Assembly (NCBI GenBank): GCA_947165355.1
Contig: CAMUZZ010000006.1
Coordinates: 1 to 45,592, forward strand
Length of the DNA stretch: 45,592 nucleotides
Source: an uncultured Clostridium sp.
Lineage (GTDB): Bacteria; Bacillota; Clostridia; TANB77; CAG-508
Direction of reading: 5' to 3'
Shown here one piece after another: positions 17,393 through 25,748 of this stretch. Under the pieces are notes generated by a model that was given only the letters and a program-made list of their open reading frames with translations, made no database searches and was not told where the DNA came from. Each line of letters opens with the position of its first letter. Position 1 is the stretch's first letter. The translations under genes and the position numbers were made by a program.

Positions 17393-18703
17393 TTATAAGT
17401 TTTCTCTATCAAATTCACTTTCTCGAACATCCTTTGTTGCATCATTAGCTTTGTTTACATCTTCAGCTGAAGTTCCTTTTTCTAATGTATTTAACACAAC
17501 ATCTTTTATTGATGTAGTATTTTTTCCTTTTATAGTCTTCATATTATCAAAGAAATTTATAAAAGATGATGAAAGTTCTTCAATTGTTTCTTCATCCATC
17601 GTAATTTTTCCATCTTTTATCATTGGAACACCTAGTCTCTCTATTAAAGCTCGTTGCTCCTCATAATAGTTCTGTCCATAACAATTAAGCTGAAGACAAT
17701 CTTCGAACACCTGTAATTTACATTCAGGATTTTTATCACATTTCTCTTTTAAATATACTGCATAAAAATATCCAAGGTCATGGCTATGTTTGTGGCACAT
17801 ACTTGATACAAAAAATCGTGGATCATTTGCATGTGTTGGGTAGTATGTAAAACTGTTTAGGTAAGTTCTTACTTTGCTAATTCCATCATCTGAATCATCA
17901 ATGCTTTTAATTAACTTAATCCACTCCGACTCCTTCCCCTCATCTACTCCATTATATGTTAAACTATATGCCCTAAAATTTGTTGCCCATTTTTCGTATT
18001 CTTTATTACTAAATCTGTTTTTTATGTAATCAGCACAAAATAGTTCAGCAAGCATGGCTGTAGTTTCGCTAAAGCATATTTCATTAATAAAGCTTGAATC
18101 AGAATTTTTTATTATTTTGTTTAACTCACGTGTACTAACTGTTCTTTTTTCACCAATATTCCCTTTGCTGAAAAAATCTGTAAATTTATGTGTTATTTCA
18201 TGAACATCAACAATAACATCTAAATAATTTCCTTCCGACACTAATAAGAAATTAGATGCATCCTCTAATAAAATGTTTTCATACGAATCCGTGTATCTAT
18301 GCTTATAATCGTCGTCAGATAAGGCTCTATCGGTAATATAAACTTTTGAAAGTTTTAGTTGATTGTGCGCCATATTTTCATACTTTTTACCTAACGTTCC
18401 AAAAAAATCTTCAACAATTTGAAAGGTTTCTTGTGGAGTTGTTAGGGGTTTTTTGTATTTACGATAAGGTATTTCAACTGATTGAAATTCATTCTCACCA
18501 TATGCCATTGGTACATTAAGCTCTTCATAATCATATTTTTTATATCTCTTAAGAAGTCCCCTTTCCCTTAAACCTTGTATTGCTCTTTCTTTAAGCTCTT
18601 TTATTCCATCAAAATAACCAACGTCTACATGTTCAAAAAAAATTTTAGATTCAGTAATAAGTCGTTTTATTTCTGTATCATCTAATGTATTATTCTTTTC
18701 CAT
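17393..18703 (-). CDS. Putative zinc metallopeptidase-like protein (HEITH motif)
   Basis: A 436-residue, probably cytoplasmic protein. The core is VDVHEITHKFTDFF (HEXXH at about 168-172), followed about 40 residues later by INEICFSETTAMLAELFCADY, where a Glu could be the third zinc ligand. This resembles gluzincins of the M3 oligoendopeptidase type, but the usual M3 context is not otherwise evident, so I call it only a candidate peptidase. The tail (about 400-436) is charged and low-complexity. The frame opens at 18715; I use the ATG at 18701-18703 because GGAG lies 7 nt before it and the earlier ATG overlaps that site. No clear terminator follows. Confidence 0.7.
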   Translation of the reverse strand: MEKNNTLDDTEIKRLITESKIFFEHVDVGYFDGIKELKERAIQGLRERGLLKRYKKYDYEELNVPMAYGENEFQSVEIPYRKYKKPLTTPQETFQIVEDFFGTLGKKYENMAHNQLKLSKVYITDRALSDDDYKHRYTDSYENILLEDASNFLLVSEGNYLDVIVDVHEITHKFTDFFSKGNIGEKRTVSTRELNKIIKNSDSSFINEICFSETTAMLAELFCADYIKNRFSNKEYEKWATNFRAYSLTYNGVDEGKESEWIKLIKSIDDSDDGISKVRTYLNSFTYYPTHANDPRFFVSSMCHKHSHDLGYFYAVYLKEKCDKNPECKLQVFEDCLQLNCYGQNYYEEQRALIERLGVPMIKDGKITMDEETIEELSSSFINFFDNMKTIKGKNTTSIKDVVLNTLEKGTSAEDVNKANDATKDVRESEFDRENL

Positions 18704-18791
18704 ATTTATCTCCATAATTCATTTATTGATAATAACTTTATCATTTTTTTTAAGATAATTCAACAACACTTTTATTATTTTAAAAAATATA

Positions 18792-18820
18792 TTGTCACTT
18801 TTTTTTCATTATGATAAAAT
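18792..18820 (+). promoter_or_regulatory. Sigma-A promoter of the 18867 gene
   Basis: TTGTCA (18792-18797), 17-bp spacer, TAAAAT (18815-18820). Confidence 0.6.
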
Positions 18821-18866
18821 TGTTGTGGAATAAATTTCCTAAAGAGATAAAAAAGGGGGCATTAAT

Positions 18867-19157
18867 ATGGATAAGAAAACAACAGGTTGGGTATCATACT
18901 TAACATGGATTGGATGGGTTATAGCATATGCTACAGGAGACAAAGAAGGAGCAAAATTTCATTTAAATCAATCATTACTTGTTAACATTGGTTATTCAAT
19001 AGGATTCGTAGTTTCTTTAATTCCTATTATTGGATGGATAATTGGAAGCCTATGGAATGTATTCTGCTTCATCTGCTGGTTATTAGGATTAATAGCTGCT
19101 ATAAATGAAGAAGAAAAAGAAATACCTTTCTTTGGACAAATTAAAATACTTAAATAA
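18867..19157 (+). CDS. Small DUF4870-like membrane protein
   Basis: A 96-residue membrane protein with three hydrophobic segments: a short one near GWVSYLTWIGWVIAYATG, one around LLVNIGYSIGFVVSLIPIIG and one around LWNVFCFICWLLGLIAAI. The pattern KFHLNQSLLVNI resembles the DUF4870/Tic20-like family, in which a short loop holds Lys-x-His-x-x-Gln-x-Leu. AAAGGGGG lies upstream of the ATG. Biochemical role unknown. It is monocistronic, with promoter and terminator. Confidence 0.8.
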   Translation: MDKKTTGWVSYLTWIGWVIAYATGDKEGAKFHLNQSLLVNIGYSIGFVVSLIPIIGWIIGSLWNVFCFICWLLGLIAAINEEEKEIPFFGQIKILK

Positions 19158-19178
19158 TTATTCAAATTATACATAAAG

Positions 19179-19208
19179 ATCAGTAAGTTATACTTACTGA
19201 TTTTTATT
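19179..19208 (+). terminator. Terminator after the 18867 gene
   Basis: ATCAGTAAG pairs with CTTACTGAT, followed by TTTTTATTTT. Confidence 0.85.
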
Positions 19209-19247
19209 TTGTGCTTTTTATTGTTATTAATGATTCTTAACAAAAAA

Positions 19248-19278
19248 TGAATATATATTAATTACTTAGCAAATACTA
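19248..19278 (+). promoter_or_regulatory. Candidate forespore (sigma-G/F) promoter of spoVAE
   Basis: TGAATA (19248-19253), 18-bp spacer, AATACTA (19272-19278). This approximates the sigma-G pattern (TGAATA, then CATACTA) and no sigma-A hexamer pair fits better. The spoVA genes are known to be forespore-expressed. Confidence 0.45.
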
Positions 19279-19304
19279 GTACTAGTTTTTAGGAGGCTAA
19301 CATT

Positions 19305-19691
19305 ATGAATTTTATTCAAAGCTTAGATTATATGCAATTAGTACGATGTTTTGTTGTAGGTGGTTTAATTTGCATTATAGGACAAATATTGATAGATAAA
19401 ACAAAATTAACTCCTGCAAGAATACTGGTTGTTTTTGTAACAACCGGGGTTATTTTAGGAGCAACTGGAATTTATAATTATTTAATAGATTTTGCTGGAT
19501 GCGGTGCAACAGTTCCTTTAACAGGATTTGGTGCCAATTTAGCCAAAGGTACAGTAAAAGCTGTTCAGGAAAATGGTTTACTTGGAGCATTTGCTGGCGG
19601 CGTTAAAGCCTCTGCTGGAGGAATTGCTGCTGCAGTTTTTTTCGGTTATATTGCATCCCTTGTTGCTAAACCTAAAATAAAAAAGCAATAA
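19305..19691 (+). CDS. spoVAE: Stage V sporulation protein AE (SpoVAE)
   Basis: SpoVAE (SpoVAEb type) is a membrane component of the SpoVA channel that moves Ca2+-dipicolinate across the spore inner membrane. The 128 residues show VGGLICIIGQILIDKTKLTP, the family's most recognisable segment, then FAGCGATVPLTGFGANLAKG and a terminal GGIAAAVFFGYIASLVAKPK. Three or four membrane segments are visible. AGGAGG precedes the ATG by 7 nt. In most sporeformers it lies in a spoVAC-AD-AE operon; here it is alone between unrelated genes, so the rest must be elsewhere or this is an extra copy. Confidence 0.92.
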   Translation: MNFIQSLDYMQLVRCFVVGGLICIIGQILIDKTKLTPARILVVFVTTGVILGATGIYNYLIDFAGCGATVPLTGFGANLAKGTVKAVQENGLLGAFAGGVKASAGGIAAAVFFGYIASLVAKPKIKKQ

Positions 19692-19735
19692 TTGCTTATA
19701 ATACATCTCATACCTTCAATTAGCTTCTGTATAAC

Positions 19736-19768
19736 AAAAAAACACCAGATTTGCATCTGGTGTTTTTG
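19736..19768. terminator. Bidirectional terminator between spoVAE and the 19791 gene
   Basis: AACACCAGAT pairs with ATCTGGTGTT across TTGC, with A and T runs on the two sides. It sits between convergent genes. Confidence 0.85.
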
Positions 19769-19790
19769 AAGTTTCTGTTTAGTTGTAAGC

Positions 19791-20036
19791 TTAAGCAAAT
19801 GAATAACTGTAAAAAACTGTCATTTTGTTTCCGCTCACAATAACATCATTAATAGTAAGACCTGGGTCAAATACTTCGTTGTTTAGCTCTTTACAGAGCT
19901 TTTCTGCATTGATAAAAAGTCCTTTTATTGGATTAACCTTTATATATATTGTGTCATCGAAGTTACAACTTCCCCCTTTAGAAGCTAGTAGTGCCCTAAT
20001 TTTCCGTTTTAATAGTCTTAATATTTCATCCTTCAT
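19791..20036 (-). CDS. Orphan 81-aa protein
   Basis: Not recognised. 81 residues: a basic amphipathic N-terminal helix (MKDEILRLLKRKIRALLASK), a single Cys in GGSCNFDDTIYIKVNP, then a mixed region with KLCKELNNE and a beta-rich C-terminus (NDVIVSGNKMTVFYSYSFA). No membrane segment. AAAGGAAG lies 5 nt before the ATG, and a strong promoter is about 70-100 nt upstream. As a short gene with its own promoter and terminator it resembles the other orphans of this window. Confidence 0.7.
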   Translation of the reverse strand: MKDEILRLLKRKIRALLASKGGSCNFDDTIYIKVNPIKGLFINAEKLCKELNNEVFDPGLTINDVIVSGNKMTVFYSYSFA

Positions 20037-20107
20037 AATCTTCCTTTCTGGTATAATACCTTCGTGGCCTGATTGATTTACTTAGTTCAAAATAATGAAC
20101 TTCTATT

Positions 20108-20136
20108 ATTATACCAAAAAATATACTCATTATCAA
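20108..20136 (-). promoter_or_regulatory. Sigma-A promoter of the 19791 gene
   Basis: TTGATA (20131-20136), 17-bp spacer, TATAAT (20108-20113). Confidence 0.7.
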
Positions 20137-20156
20137 GAAAAATATAACGCACTAAT

Positions 20157-20714
20157 TTAAATATCATAAAAATATGTTGCTTCTAAATCTGCTTCATGCA
20201 TCATTAATGCAAGTGGATATTTTTTGTATGCAGCTCCAATTGAATTGTAAAGCTCTTTTGGCTCTGTATAACCCATATGCCAACGAATTGCATATTTTTC
20301 TTCAGGAGTTAGTTTTATGTACTCCGTAATCATCATTACAGATTTTTCTCCATGTCCATATGGAATTTGATCATCAACCGTGTAATATGGAACCTTTTCC
20401 CACTCTCCTAAAGCATTCTTTGCATTTCTATAATCAACTTTATAAAAGTTTACTTTGCAAATATCATGAAGTAATGGAACCAAGATTAAAGTGTCTTCTG
20501 AAACCTTTAAGTCTATTACATTATGCTCTGCTTTAAATTTTAAAATTTCATATACTTTCATGCTATGCTCTAGTAGTCCACCCTCGAATGCACCATGAAA
20601 TTTAGTACTTGCAGGTGCGGTAAAAAAATCTGTTTTTTCTTCTATAAATTTTATTAAATCTTCTATACCTTCTCTATTTGTACTTCTTAACAAATTAATA
20701 AACTCTTCTTTCAT
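20157..20714 (-). CDS. HD-domain phosphohydrolase
   Basis: A 185-residue metal-dependent HD superfamily hydrolase. Metal-ligand motifs in order are EGGLLEHSMKVYEI (His), VPLLHDICKVNFYK (the HD pair), PYGHGEKSVMMI (His) and AIRWHMGYTE, with a late Asp in HEADLEATYF. The arrangement resembles the HD domain of YhaM-type 3'-5' exonucleases and phage-type HD hydrolases, but the OB domain of YhaM is absent. Substrate unknown. GGAGG lies 7 nt before the ATG. It follows argS with an R2 repeat in the gap. Confidence 0.82.
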   Translation of the reverse strand: MKEEFINLLRSTNREGIEDLIKFIEEKTDFFTAPASTKFHGAFEGGLLEHSMKVYEILKFKAEHNVIDLKVSEDTLILVPLLHDICKVNFYKVDYRNAKNALGEWEKVPYYTVDDQIPYGHGEKSVMMITEYIKLTPEEKYAIRWHMGYTEPKELYNSIGAAYKKYPLALMMHEADLEATYFYDI

Positions 20715-20764
20715 TTTTTCCTCCTAATATTTAGTTAAAATGTCTTTTGTTTTATGTTTACTTA

Positions 20765-20793
20765 AATTTTTTGCTCCGTCCCCAAAATTGAAG
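20765..20793. repeat. Dispersed repeat R2, copy 2
   Basis: AATTTTTTGCTCCGTCCCCA, extending to AAATTGAAGTT. It begins immediately after the argS stop codon and is identical over its length to the copy at 26305. Confidence 0.8.
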
Positions 20794-20794
20794 T

Positions 20795-22540
20795 TTACAT
20801 TCTATCTGGAATGTTTATTGCTAAAATGTCTAATAATAGCTTGTTTACTTGATAAACCAAATTTGTTAGGAATAGCCAAGTTTTCTTTTTTGCTTCGTCT
20901 TCTTCTGTTAGTATTCTGTTTTCTGCATAAAACTTGTTAAATAAGCTGTCTATTTCGTATATATATTCTGTTATTTCGCTTAAAGTTTTATTTCTGTAGG
21001 CTTTGTCTACCCTTATTGGCATCTCTAAAACTTTTGTTATAATGTCTTTTTCTGTTTGAGAATATATTCCACAAATTTCGTAATTTGCGCTCTCTGCCTT
21101 TGCAAGTAATGATTTCATACGCACTGCTGAATATAAAATATATGGTCCGGTTTTACCTTCTAAACTACAGAATTTGCTTAAATCGAATATATAATCTTTT
21201 TCTACATTTGGAAGTAAATCTGCATATTTAAGAGCTGCAACAGCTACTTTATCTGATACATCTTTTTGCTCTTCAGCAGACATAGCCTCATTATCTTTTA
21301 CATACTTTGCTGTTTCTTCTTTTATTTCATTTAGTAATGTTTCTAACTTCATTACTCCACCATCTCTTGTTTTAAATGGTTTTCCATCTTTTCCATTCAT
21401 AGTTCCAGTTCCTATGAACTGAAATTTAAAGTCCTTATCTACTAAACCAGATTTGTACGAAGTTCTAAATACCTGTTCAAAGTACATACCTTGTCTATTA
21501 TCTACAATATATATCATCTCGTCAGGATTAAATCTTTTCTTTCTAGATAAAATGGTTGCAAGTTCCCTTGTAGCATACAAGGTTGTTCCATCTGTTTTTA
21601 TTACAACTAGAGGTGGAATTTCAGCTTTATCTGTTTCTTCTTCTACATTACAAACTAAAGCACCTTCGCTTTCAACCAAGCATCCTGCTTTTCTTAAAAT
21701 ATCTAGCATTTCGTCTATGTAAGGATAACTATCTGCTTCACCTTCCCATAAATCGAACACAGCATTTAAGCTATTGTATGTTTTTTTAATGTTTTCAACA
21801 GATATTTCTCTAATAATATTCCATAACTTAACATATGGTTCATATCCCTTATCCAGCTCTGCTGTTATTCTACGAACCTCTTCCATTATGTTTTCGTCTT
21901 CTTTAGCCCTTGTACTAGCTAATGGATATATTCTTTCTAGGTCTTCGTTTGTAATTCCAATTTCTGTTGGATATTCTCCTGTATAGTCTTTATCAAAGAA
22001 AACCCAGTCCGGATGCTCCTCTCTTAATTGAAAAATAACCATTCCAGATTGTCTTCCAATATCTCCTAAGTGAACATCAGACATTACTTCGTTTCCAACT
22101 AATTTAGTAAGTCTTTTTAATGCTTCACCAATATTAGCAGTTCTTAAATGTCCAACATGAAGCGCTTTTGCAACATTAGCTCCACCATAATCGAAAAATA
22201 CTTTTTTACTTGGATATTTTTTTACATTCTCCGACATATCTTTTGAAATTTCGGTTAAGTATTCTTTGAGAAACTCAGTTTTATACGAAATGTTAATAAA
22301 TCCTGGACCAGCAATGTTTACGTTTTCAAAAATATCATATTCATTTAAACCATTTACAATTTGCTCTGCAATAGCTCTTGGATTCGTTCCTGCCTTTTTA
22401 GCAAGTCCCATTGCGCCATTATATTGAAATTGGCCTAGTTCTGGCTTGCTTGAAACACTTAAAACTATATTCTCTTCATCAAAATTATTCTTTTGCAAAA
22501 CTTCTTTAAGAATTTGCTCTGTTTTAGAAATAAGATTCAT
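20795..22540 (-). CDS. argS: Arginyl-tRNA synthetase
   Basis: A class I synthetase charging tRNA(Arg). The 581 residues carry the N-terminal Add1 domain, the HIGH motif as HVGH at about 128-131 (KALHVGHLRTANIGEA), the conserved SDVHLGDIGRQSGM, and the ArgS-type second motif PFKTRDGGVMKL in place of KMSKS. The C-terminal anticodon-binding helical domain ends INIPDRM. GGAGG precedes the ATG. It is controlled by a T-box leader (22625-22868) and thus by uncharged tRNA(Arg). Confidence 0.96.
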   Translation of the reverse strand: MNLISKTEQILKEVLQKNNFDEENIVLSVSSKPELGQFQYNGAMGLAKKAGTNPRAIAEQIVNGLNEYDIFENVNIAGPGFINISYKTEFLKEYLTEISKDMSENVKKYPSKKVFFDYGGANVAKALHVGHLRTANIGEALKRLTKLVGNEVMSDVHLGDIGRQSGMVIFQLREEHPDWVFFDKDYTGEYPTEIGITNEDLERIYPLASTRAKEDENIMEEVRRITAELDKGYEPYVKLWNIIREISVENIKKTYNSLNAVFDLWEGEADSYPYIDEMLDILRKAGCLVESEGALVCNVEEETDKAEIPPLVVIKTDGTTLYATRELATILSRKKRFNPDEMIYIVDNRQGMYFEQVFRTSYKSGLVDKDFKFQFIGTGTMNGKDGKPFKTRDGGVMKLETLLNEIKEETAKYVKDNEAMSAEEQKDVSDKVAVAALKYADLLPNVEKDYIFDLSKFCSLEGKTGPYILYSAVRMKSLLAKAESANYEICGIYSQTEKDIITKVLEMPIRVDKAYRNKTLSEITEYIYEIDSLFNKFYAENRILTEEDEAKKKTWLFLTNLVYQVNKLLLDILAINIPDRM

Positions 22541-22624
22541 AAAAATACCTCCTCTTTATAATTTAAACGTATGCCTTTTTTGTTATAATTACTTGCCTCC
22601 AGCAGTATATTGTATATTTTAAGC

Positions 22625-22868
22625 AATCAAAAAAGCACCTCTAGATTGCTCTAGAGATGCCTTAAGCACGGTACCACTCTAATTGATATTATTTTTTATA
22701 ATATCCTCTCAATATCTGTAACGTAGACATACGGATTGTAATACTTAAATTTCCTACAATCTCTCATAAGCTCTAATATTTACAAAACTGCTATTAGACT
22801 TTCACCAAACTCTAACTCGCTTTTGCAATTTATACTGCAAATACCTTCTTAATCAACAATTTTAATAT
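22625..22868 (-). promoter_or_regulatory. T-box riboswitch of argS
   Basis: The leader contains the T-box antiterminator sequence AGAGTGGTACCGTGCTT (about 22664-22681) followed by the terminator stem GCATCTCTAGA / TCTAGAGGTGC (22635-22660) and TTTTTTGATT. Upstream are Stem I features (GCGAGTTAGAGTTTGGTGAA) and a GATTGTA/TACAATC hairpin. The downstream gene implies tRNA(Arg) specificity; I could not fix the specifier codon, though an AGA near the end of Stem I is a candidate. Confidence 0.9.
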
Positions 22869-22875
22869 TGTGCTA

Positions 22876-22904
22876 ATTATATTCTAAATAAATGTTTTTG
22901 TCAA
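22876..22904 (-). promoter_or_regulatory. Consensus sigma-A promoter of argS
   Basis: TTGACA (22899-22904), 17-bp spacer, TATAAT (22876-22881), directly before the T-box leader. Confidence 0.85.
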
Positions 22905-22923
22905 TATGGTGCATTACCATTTA

Positions 22924-23370
22924 TTACTTAATTACGTCATTATCTAGTGACTTTTCAAAGTCCGAATAATACTTAACCATATCGCAGCATTTTCTATATA
23001 CTTCAGGTTGTTTTTCATAATACCTAGACTTTATATCCTCTAATCTTTTTTCAAAACCAACATCTTCTCCATGCTTATCTATTTGCATATCTGCACAGTT
23101 AAGAATATCTAAAAATTTAGAATGATATTCATCTTGTAAAGATCCATGGTAATACACTTCTTTCCAATACTCAAATCCATTTTCTCTAAGAATTTCGCCG
23201 CCAATTTTAGCGTGATTTTTTCCATCAGGAACAAACTCATATCCAATATCATGATTAAGTCCTATAACAAAAAGTGCCTCCATTTCCTTTTCAGATAAAT
23301 TCATCTTCTTACCAATTTCTTGCATCTTTTTTGCAACAGAATATGAATGTTTTAATCTATCTAAATCCAT
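22924..23370 (-). CDS. HD-domain hydrolase (148 aa)
   Basis: A compact HD superfamily phosphohydrolase. Ligands are visible in LKHSYSVAKKM (His), IGLNHDIGYEF (HD pair), KNHAKIGGEIL (His), YYHGSLQDEYH (His) and LNCADMQID (Asp). It is a single domain without a fused partner. Substrate unknown. AAGGAAGG lies upstream of the ATG. It sits 39 nt after the Rsm22-family gene and probably shares its transcript. Confidence 0.82.
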   Translation of the reverse strand: MDLDRLKHSYSVAKKMQEIGKKMNLSEKEMEALFVIGLNHDIGYEFVPDGKNHAKIGGEILRENGFEYWKEVYYHGSLQDEYHSKFLDILNCADMQIDKHGEDVGFEKRLEDIKSRYYEKQPEVYRKCCDMVKYYSDFEKSLDNDVIK

Positions 23371-23409
23371 ATTTTCAACCTTCCTTTTTTATGTATTTAA
23401 TATACAGCT

Positions 23410-24372
23410 TTACAGCTCTAAAGTATCTCCTGCCGATTTTTTCTTTGATAATTTATATTTCTCTCCATCCTTTTTTGATAACTTAATATTTTTAATTCCA
23501 TCTGGAGTACAAACCTTAAATTCACTATACCCTTTATTTATTGTTGGATGCCTTAAAATTCTTGCCTTAGCACATTTTACTGGTCTTTTTGAAAAAGCTA
23601 TATACGAAAATTTTTCATCTTCAAACGGAGCTTCTCCTTCTTTTAACATTTTATGCAATTTAGCTCTTTGCACCCTACAAGAAAATGCACACCAATCATC
23701 AGCAGCTATTTCACATATATTTTGATGAGTGCATGGCGATACAATAAATCCTCCATTATCTATTAGGTATTGTCTTATTGTTTTTATATTTTCAAAAGCA
23801 GTAGGTGTTCCAGGCTCTACAATTAGCATTACTTCGTTCGTTGCGCTCCAAATTTTACTAATTACCTCAAGAACATGTTCCTTTGGCAACTCGTTTATCA
23901 TATACGAAACAATTGATAAATCACACTTTTTACTAAATATGTCATTTACAATATCAAACTTTTTCCATTCAGCGCTTGATAAATCTTTTTGATGACTCAT
24001 AATTTTTTCACCAATTTCTATCATCGCATCTTCTCTTTCGTAGCAGACAAAATTTTTATTACCAAGCATCTCGTAAGCTGCCCATGTTCCAGCTCCAGTA
24101 CCAGCACCAATATCAAATACAGTATTAATGCTAGAATCAGCATTTTCTAGTGCACTTGAAAGAGCAGTATATACTGCTCCATATGTTGCTGGCATTCTGG
24201 CAAGCGAATAAGCAATTGCTTCATCAGATTTTGTTAACAGCCTCGTTCCAGAATTAGCATTATTTCTATATCTTTCGCTTATACTTTTTGCATTACTACT
24301 TAAAGCTTCAAATGATTTGTTATTTGCTATTTTATTTTGAATTATTTGATCTAGCTCATCTGGTAAATTCAT
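23410..24372 (-). CDS. Rsm22-family small-ribosomal-subunit methyltransferase-like protein
   Basis: A 320-residue SAM-dependent methyltransferase-fold protein of the Rsm22/METTL17 family, associated with small-subunit assembly in mitochondria. It shows a glycine-rich motif FDIGAGTGAGTWAAYE (about 86-101), SYMINELP (156-163), a cysteine cluster with Cys214, His216, Cys220, Cys228 and Cys232, and the terminal RHPTINKGYSEFKVCTPDGI. The cysteine pattern matches the iron-sulfur binding motif known in METTL17; that this protein binds a cluster is inference. AAAGGAG precedes the ATG by about 7 nt. The last 30 residues are Lys-rich. Confidence 0.85.
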   Translation of the reverse strand: MNLPDELDQIIQNKIANNKSFEALSSNAKSISERYRNNANSGTRLLTKSDEAIAYSLARMPATYGAVYTALSSALENADSSINTVFDIGAGTGAGTWAAYEMLGNKNFVCYEREDAMIEIGEKIMSHQKDLSSAEWKKFDIVNDIFSKKCDLSIVSYMINELPKEHVLEVISKIWSATNEVMLIVEPGTPTAFENIKTIRQYLIDNGGFIVSPCTHQNICEIAADDWCAFSCRVQRAKLHKMLKEGEAPFEDEKFSYIAFSKRPVKCAKARILRHPTINKGYSEFKVCTPDGIKNIKLSKKDGEKYKLSKKKSAGDTLEL

Positions 24373-24413
24373 ACTTTTGTCTCCTTTACACTATATATGC
24401 ATATTTAATACTG

Positions 24414-25049
24414 TTATTGCTTTTTTGCTCCTATGTAATAGAATCCATTAGATTTATTTCCATTCATAGTTTGATAAGTTAATTTATTGTACTCTTTCTT
24501 CTCAAAAATATCAAAAAGTTTCTCAATCCATTCTTCTGTTTGATGTCTAAAAGCTCCACCACCTGGTAACTCAAAAGCTCCATATACACCATACTTATCT
24601 TTAAACTCATTATATCTACTTACATTTCTTTCATCATCATTTACTAAAAAATCGTTAATATATACAATTCCACCAGGTTTTAATATTCTGTTTATTTCTG
24701 AAATAAGGTTTATTTGATCTTCATTTTTAGCAGTACACGTAAGAACCCCCAGCAAAATTACGCTATCAACACTATTATCATTCATTTCTATTTTAGTTGC
24801 ATTTGCAACTTTAAATTTAATTTGTGGATACATCTTCTCTCCGCGTTTTACCATTTCTTCAGAATAGTCAATACCAAGTAAATTGCTGTATCCTGCATTA
24901 CTTAGCTCGTTTAATGTTCGCCCATATCCACATCCTATATCTACAACTAAACTTTCTTTTTCAACATACTTTGAAAACTCATCTAGTTGAAAAGGTGTTG
25001 TAAAATTTTTCTCCTCAGCAACACTGTTCCAATACTCAATTTGACCCAT
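24414..25049 (-). CDS. Class I SAM-dependent methyltransferase (type 11-like)
   Basis: A 211-residue Rossmann methyltransferase. Motif I is VVDIGCGYGRTLNEL (about 35-49), then motif II LLGIDYSEEMVKRG, motif III DSVILLGVLTC and motif IV ILKPGGIVYINDFLV. This order fits UbiE/methyltransferase type 11 proteins. Substrate cannot be told. AGGAGG lies 7 nt before the ATG. The gap to the following frameshifted kinase gene is 34 nt, and to the Rsm22 gene 41 nt, all on one strand. Confidence 0.82.
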   Translation of the reverse strand: MGQIEYWNSVAEEKNFTTPFQLDEFSKYVEKESLVVDIGCGYGRTLNELSNAGYSNLLGIDYSEEMVKRGEKMYPQIKFKVANATKIEMNDNSVDSVILLGVLTCTAKNEDQINLISEINRILKPGGIVYINDFLVNDDERNVSRYNEFKDKYGVYGAFELPGGGAFRHQTEEWIEKLFDIFEKKEYNKLTYQTMNGNKSNGFYYIGAKKQ

Positions 25050-25083
25050 ACACTAATCCTCCTACTTTTTAATATTGTGATGG

Positions 25084-25618
25084 TTAATTTGCAATTATAT
25101 CTTTTCCAAACTCTCTTTTAAACCAATTGTTTAGATTTCTTCTATTATTAAAAATATACACCTTTTGATGCTTTACTTTCTGAAGAGCTTCAATAATAAG
25201 ATGGCGTTTTTCCTTTCTCCATCTTATTACCCAAAAGAAAAAATCCCAGTGAAATTCTTCCTTGCATCCGTGGAATTTCTTTTTTCTCTTTTCCTCCATG
25301 CTTTATTATTCTTTTTAAAACCCCTCTAACCTGTGCCATTGTTGTATAATCTAAATAAATAATTATATCTGATGCAGCAAATCTTTCATCAATAGTAGAT
25401 GTATATGTACCATCTATAATCCATTCATCTTTTTTTATAATATTTCTTATCATTTTATCGCGCTCATCTTTATCTCTAGGTTTCCAATTCGCATAATAGT
25501 TTAATCCATCAAGATGATATGTTTCTATTCCTGTTTCTTTTGATATATTTTCAGCCAATGTAGTTTTGCCAGTACCGCTCCCACCAACTATTGTTATTTT
25601 CTTTATATTTTTATCCAT
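25084..25618 (-). pseudogene. P-loop adenylate-kinase-like protein (FlaR-type), broken by one frameshift
   Basis: The first frame (25190-25618) encodes MDKNIKKITIVGGSGTGKTT with a Walker A, ETYHLDGLNYYANW and DEWIIDGTY, as in small kinases annotated as topology modulation or adenylate-kinase-like proteins. It ends with an unrelated tail. The second frame continues with the expected family sequence HGCKEEFHWDFFFWVIRW and a basic end (NLNNWFKREF). Removing one base, most simply from the A6 tract at 25280-25285, joins them into a 177-residue protein of normal family length. No -1 slippery heptamer in the correct register is present, so a mutation or an assembly error is more likely than programmed shifting. 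Confidence 0.8.
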
Positions 25619-25635
25619 AGGATTTCCCTTTCTTT

Positions 25636-25711
25636 CGTGTAAAGATGGACAGTTCCTTTTGATACAAATTTTAATTTATTTGCAGTCAAAGGAACAGCTC
25701 CTTCTAACACA
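25636..25711. mobile_element. Inverted-repeat element R1, diverged copy
   Basis: Two inverted arms (25636-25666 and 25681-25711) around 14 bp. Left arm contains GGACAGTTCCTTTTGATACA, and the right arm in reverse contains GGAGCTGTTCCTTTGAC. They align with the R1 arms at 10674-10781 with about 23 of 31 matches for the left arm. The element lies between the Nudix gene and the frameshifted kinase. Confidence 0.6.
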
Positions 25712-25748
25712 ATCTTCTTAATTTGCCTAATACTGTAAAGTTTTAATT

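Noticed and set aside
25280..25285. Programmed -1 frameshifting at the A6 tract
   Set aside because: Restoring the kinase needs a +1 shift; a -1 slip from the first frame leads to the wrong frame, and no stimulatory structure was seen.
25084..25299. A separate 71-aa gene at the end of the P-loop kinase
   Set aside because: It has no good ribosome binding site and continues the kinase family sequence; it is the frameshifted 3' part of the gene at 25084-25618.
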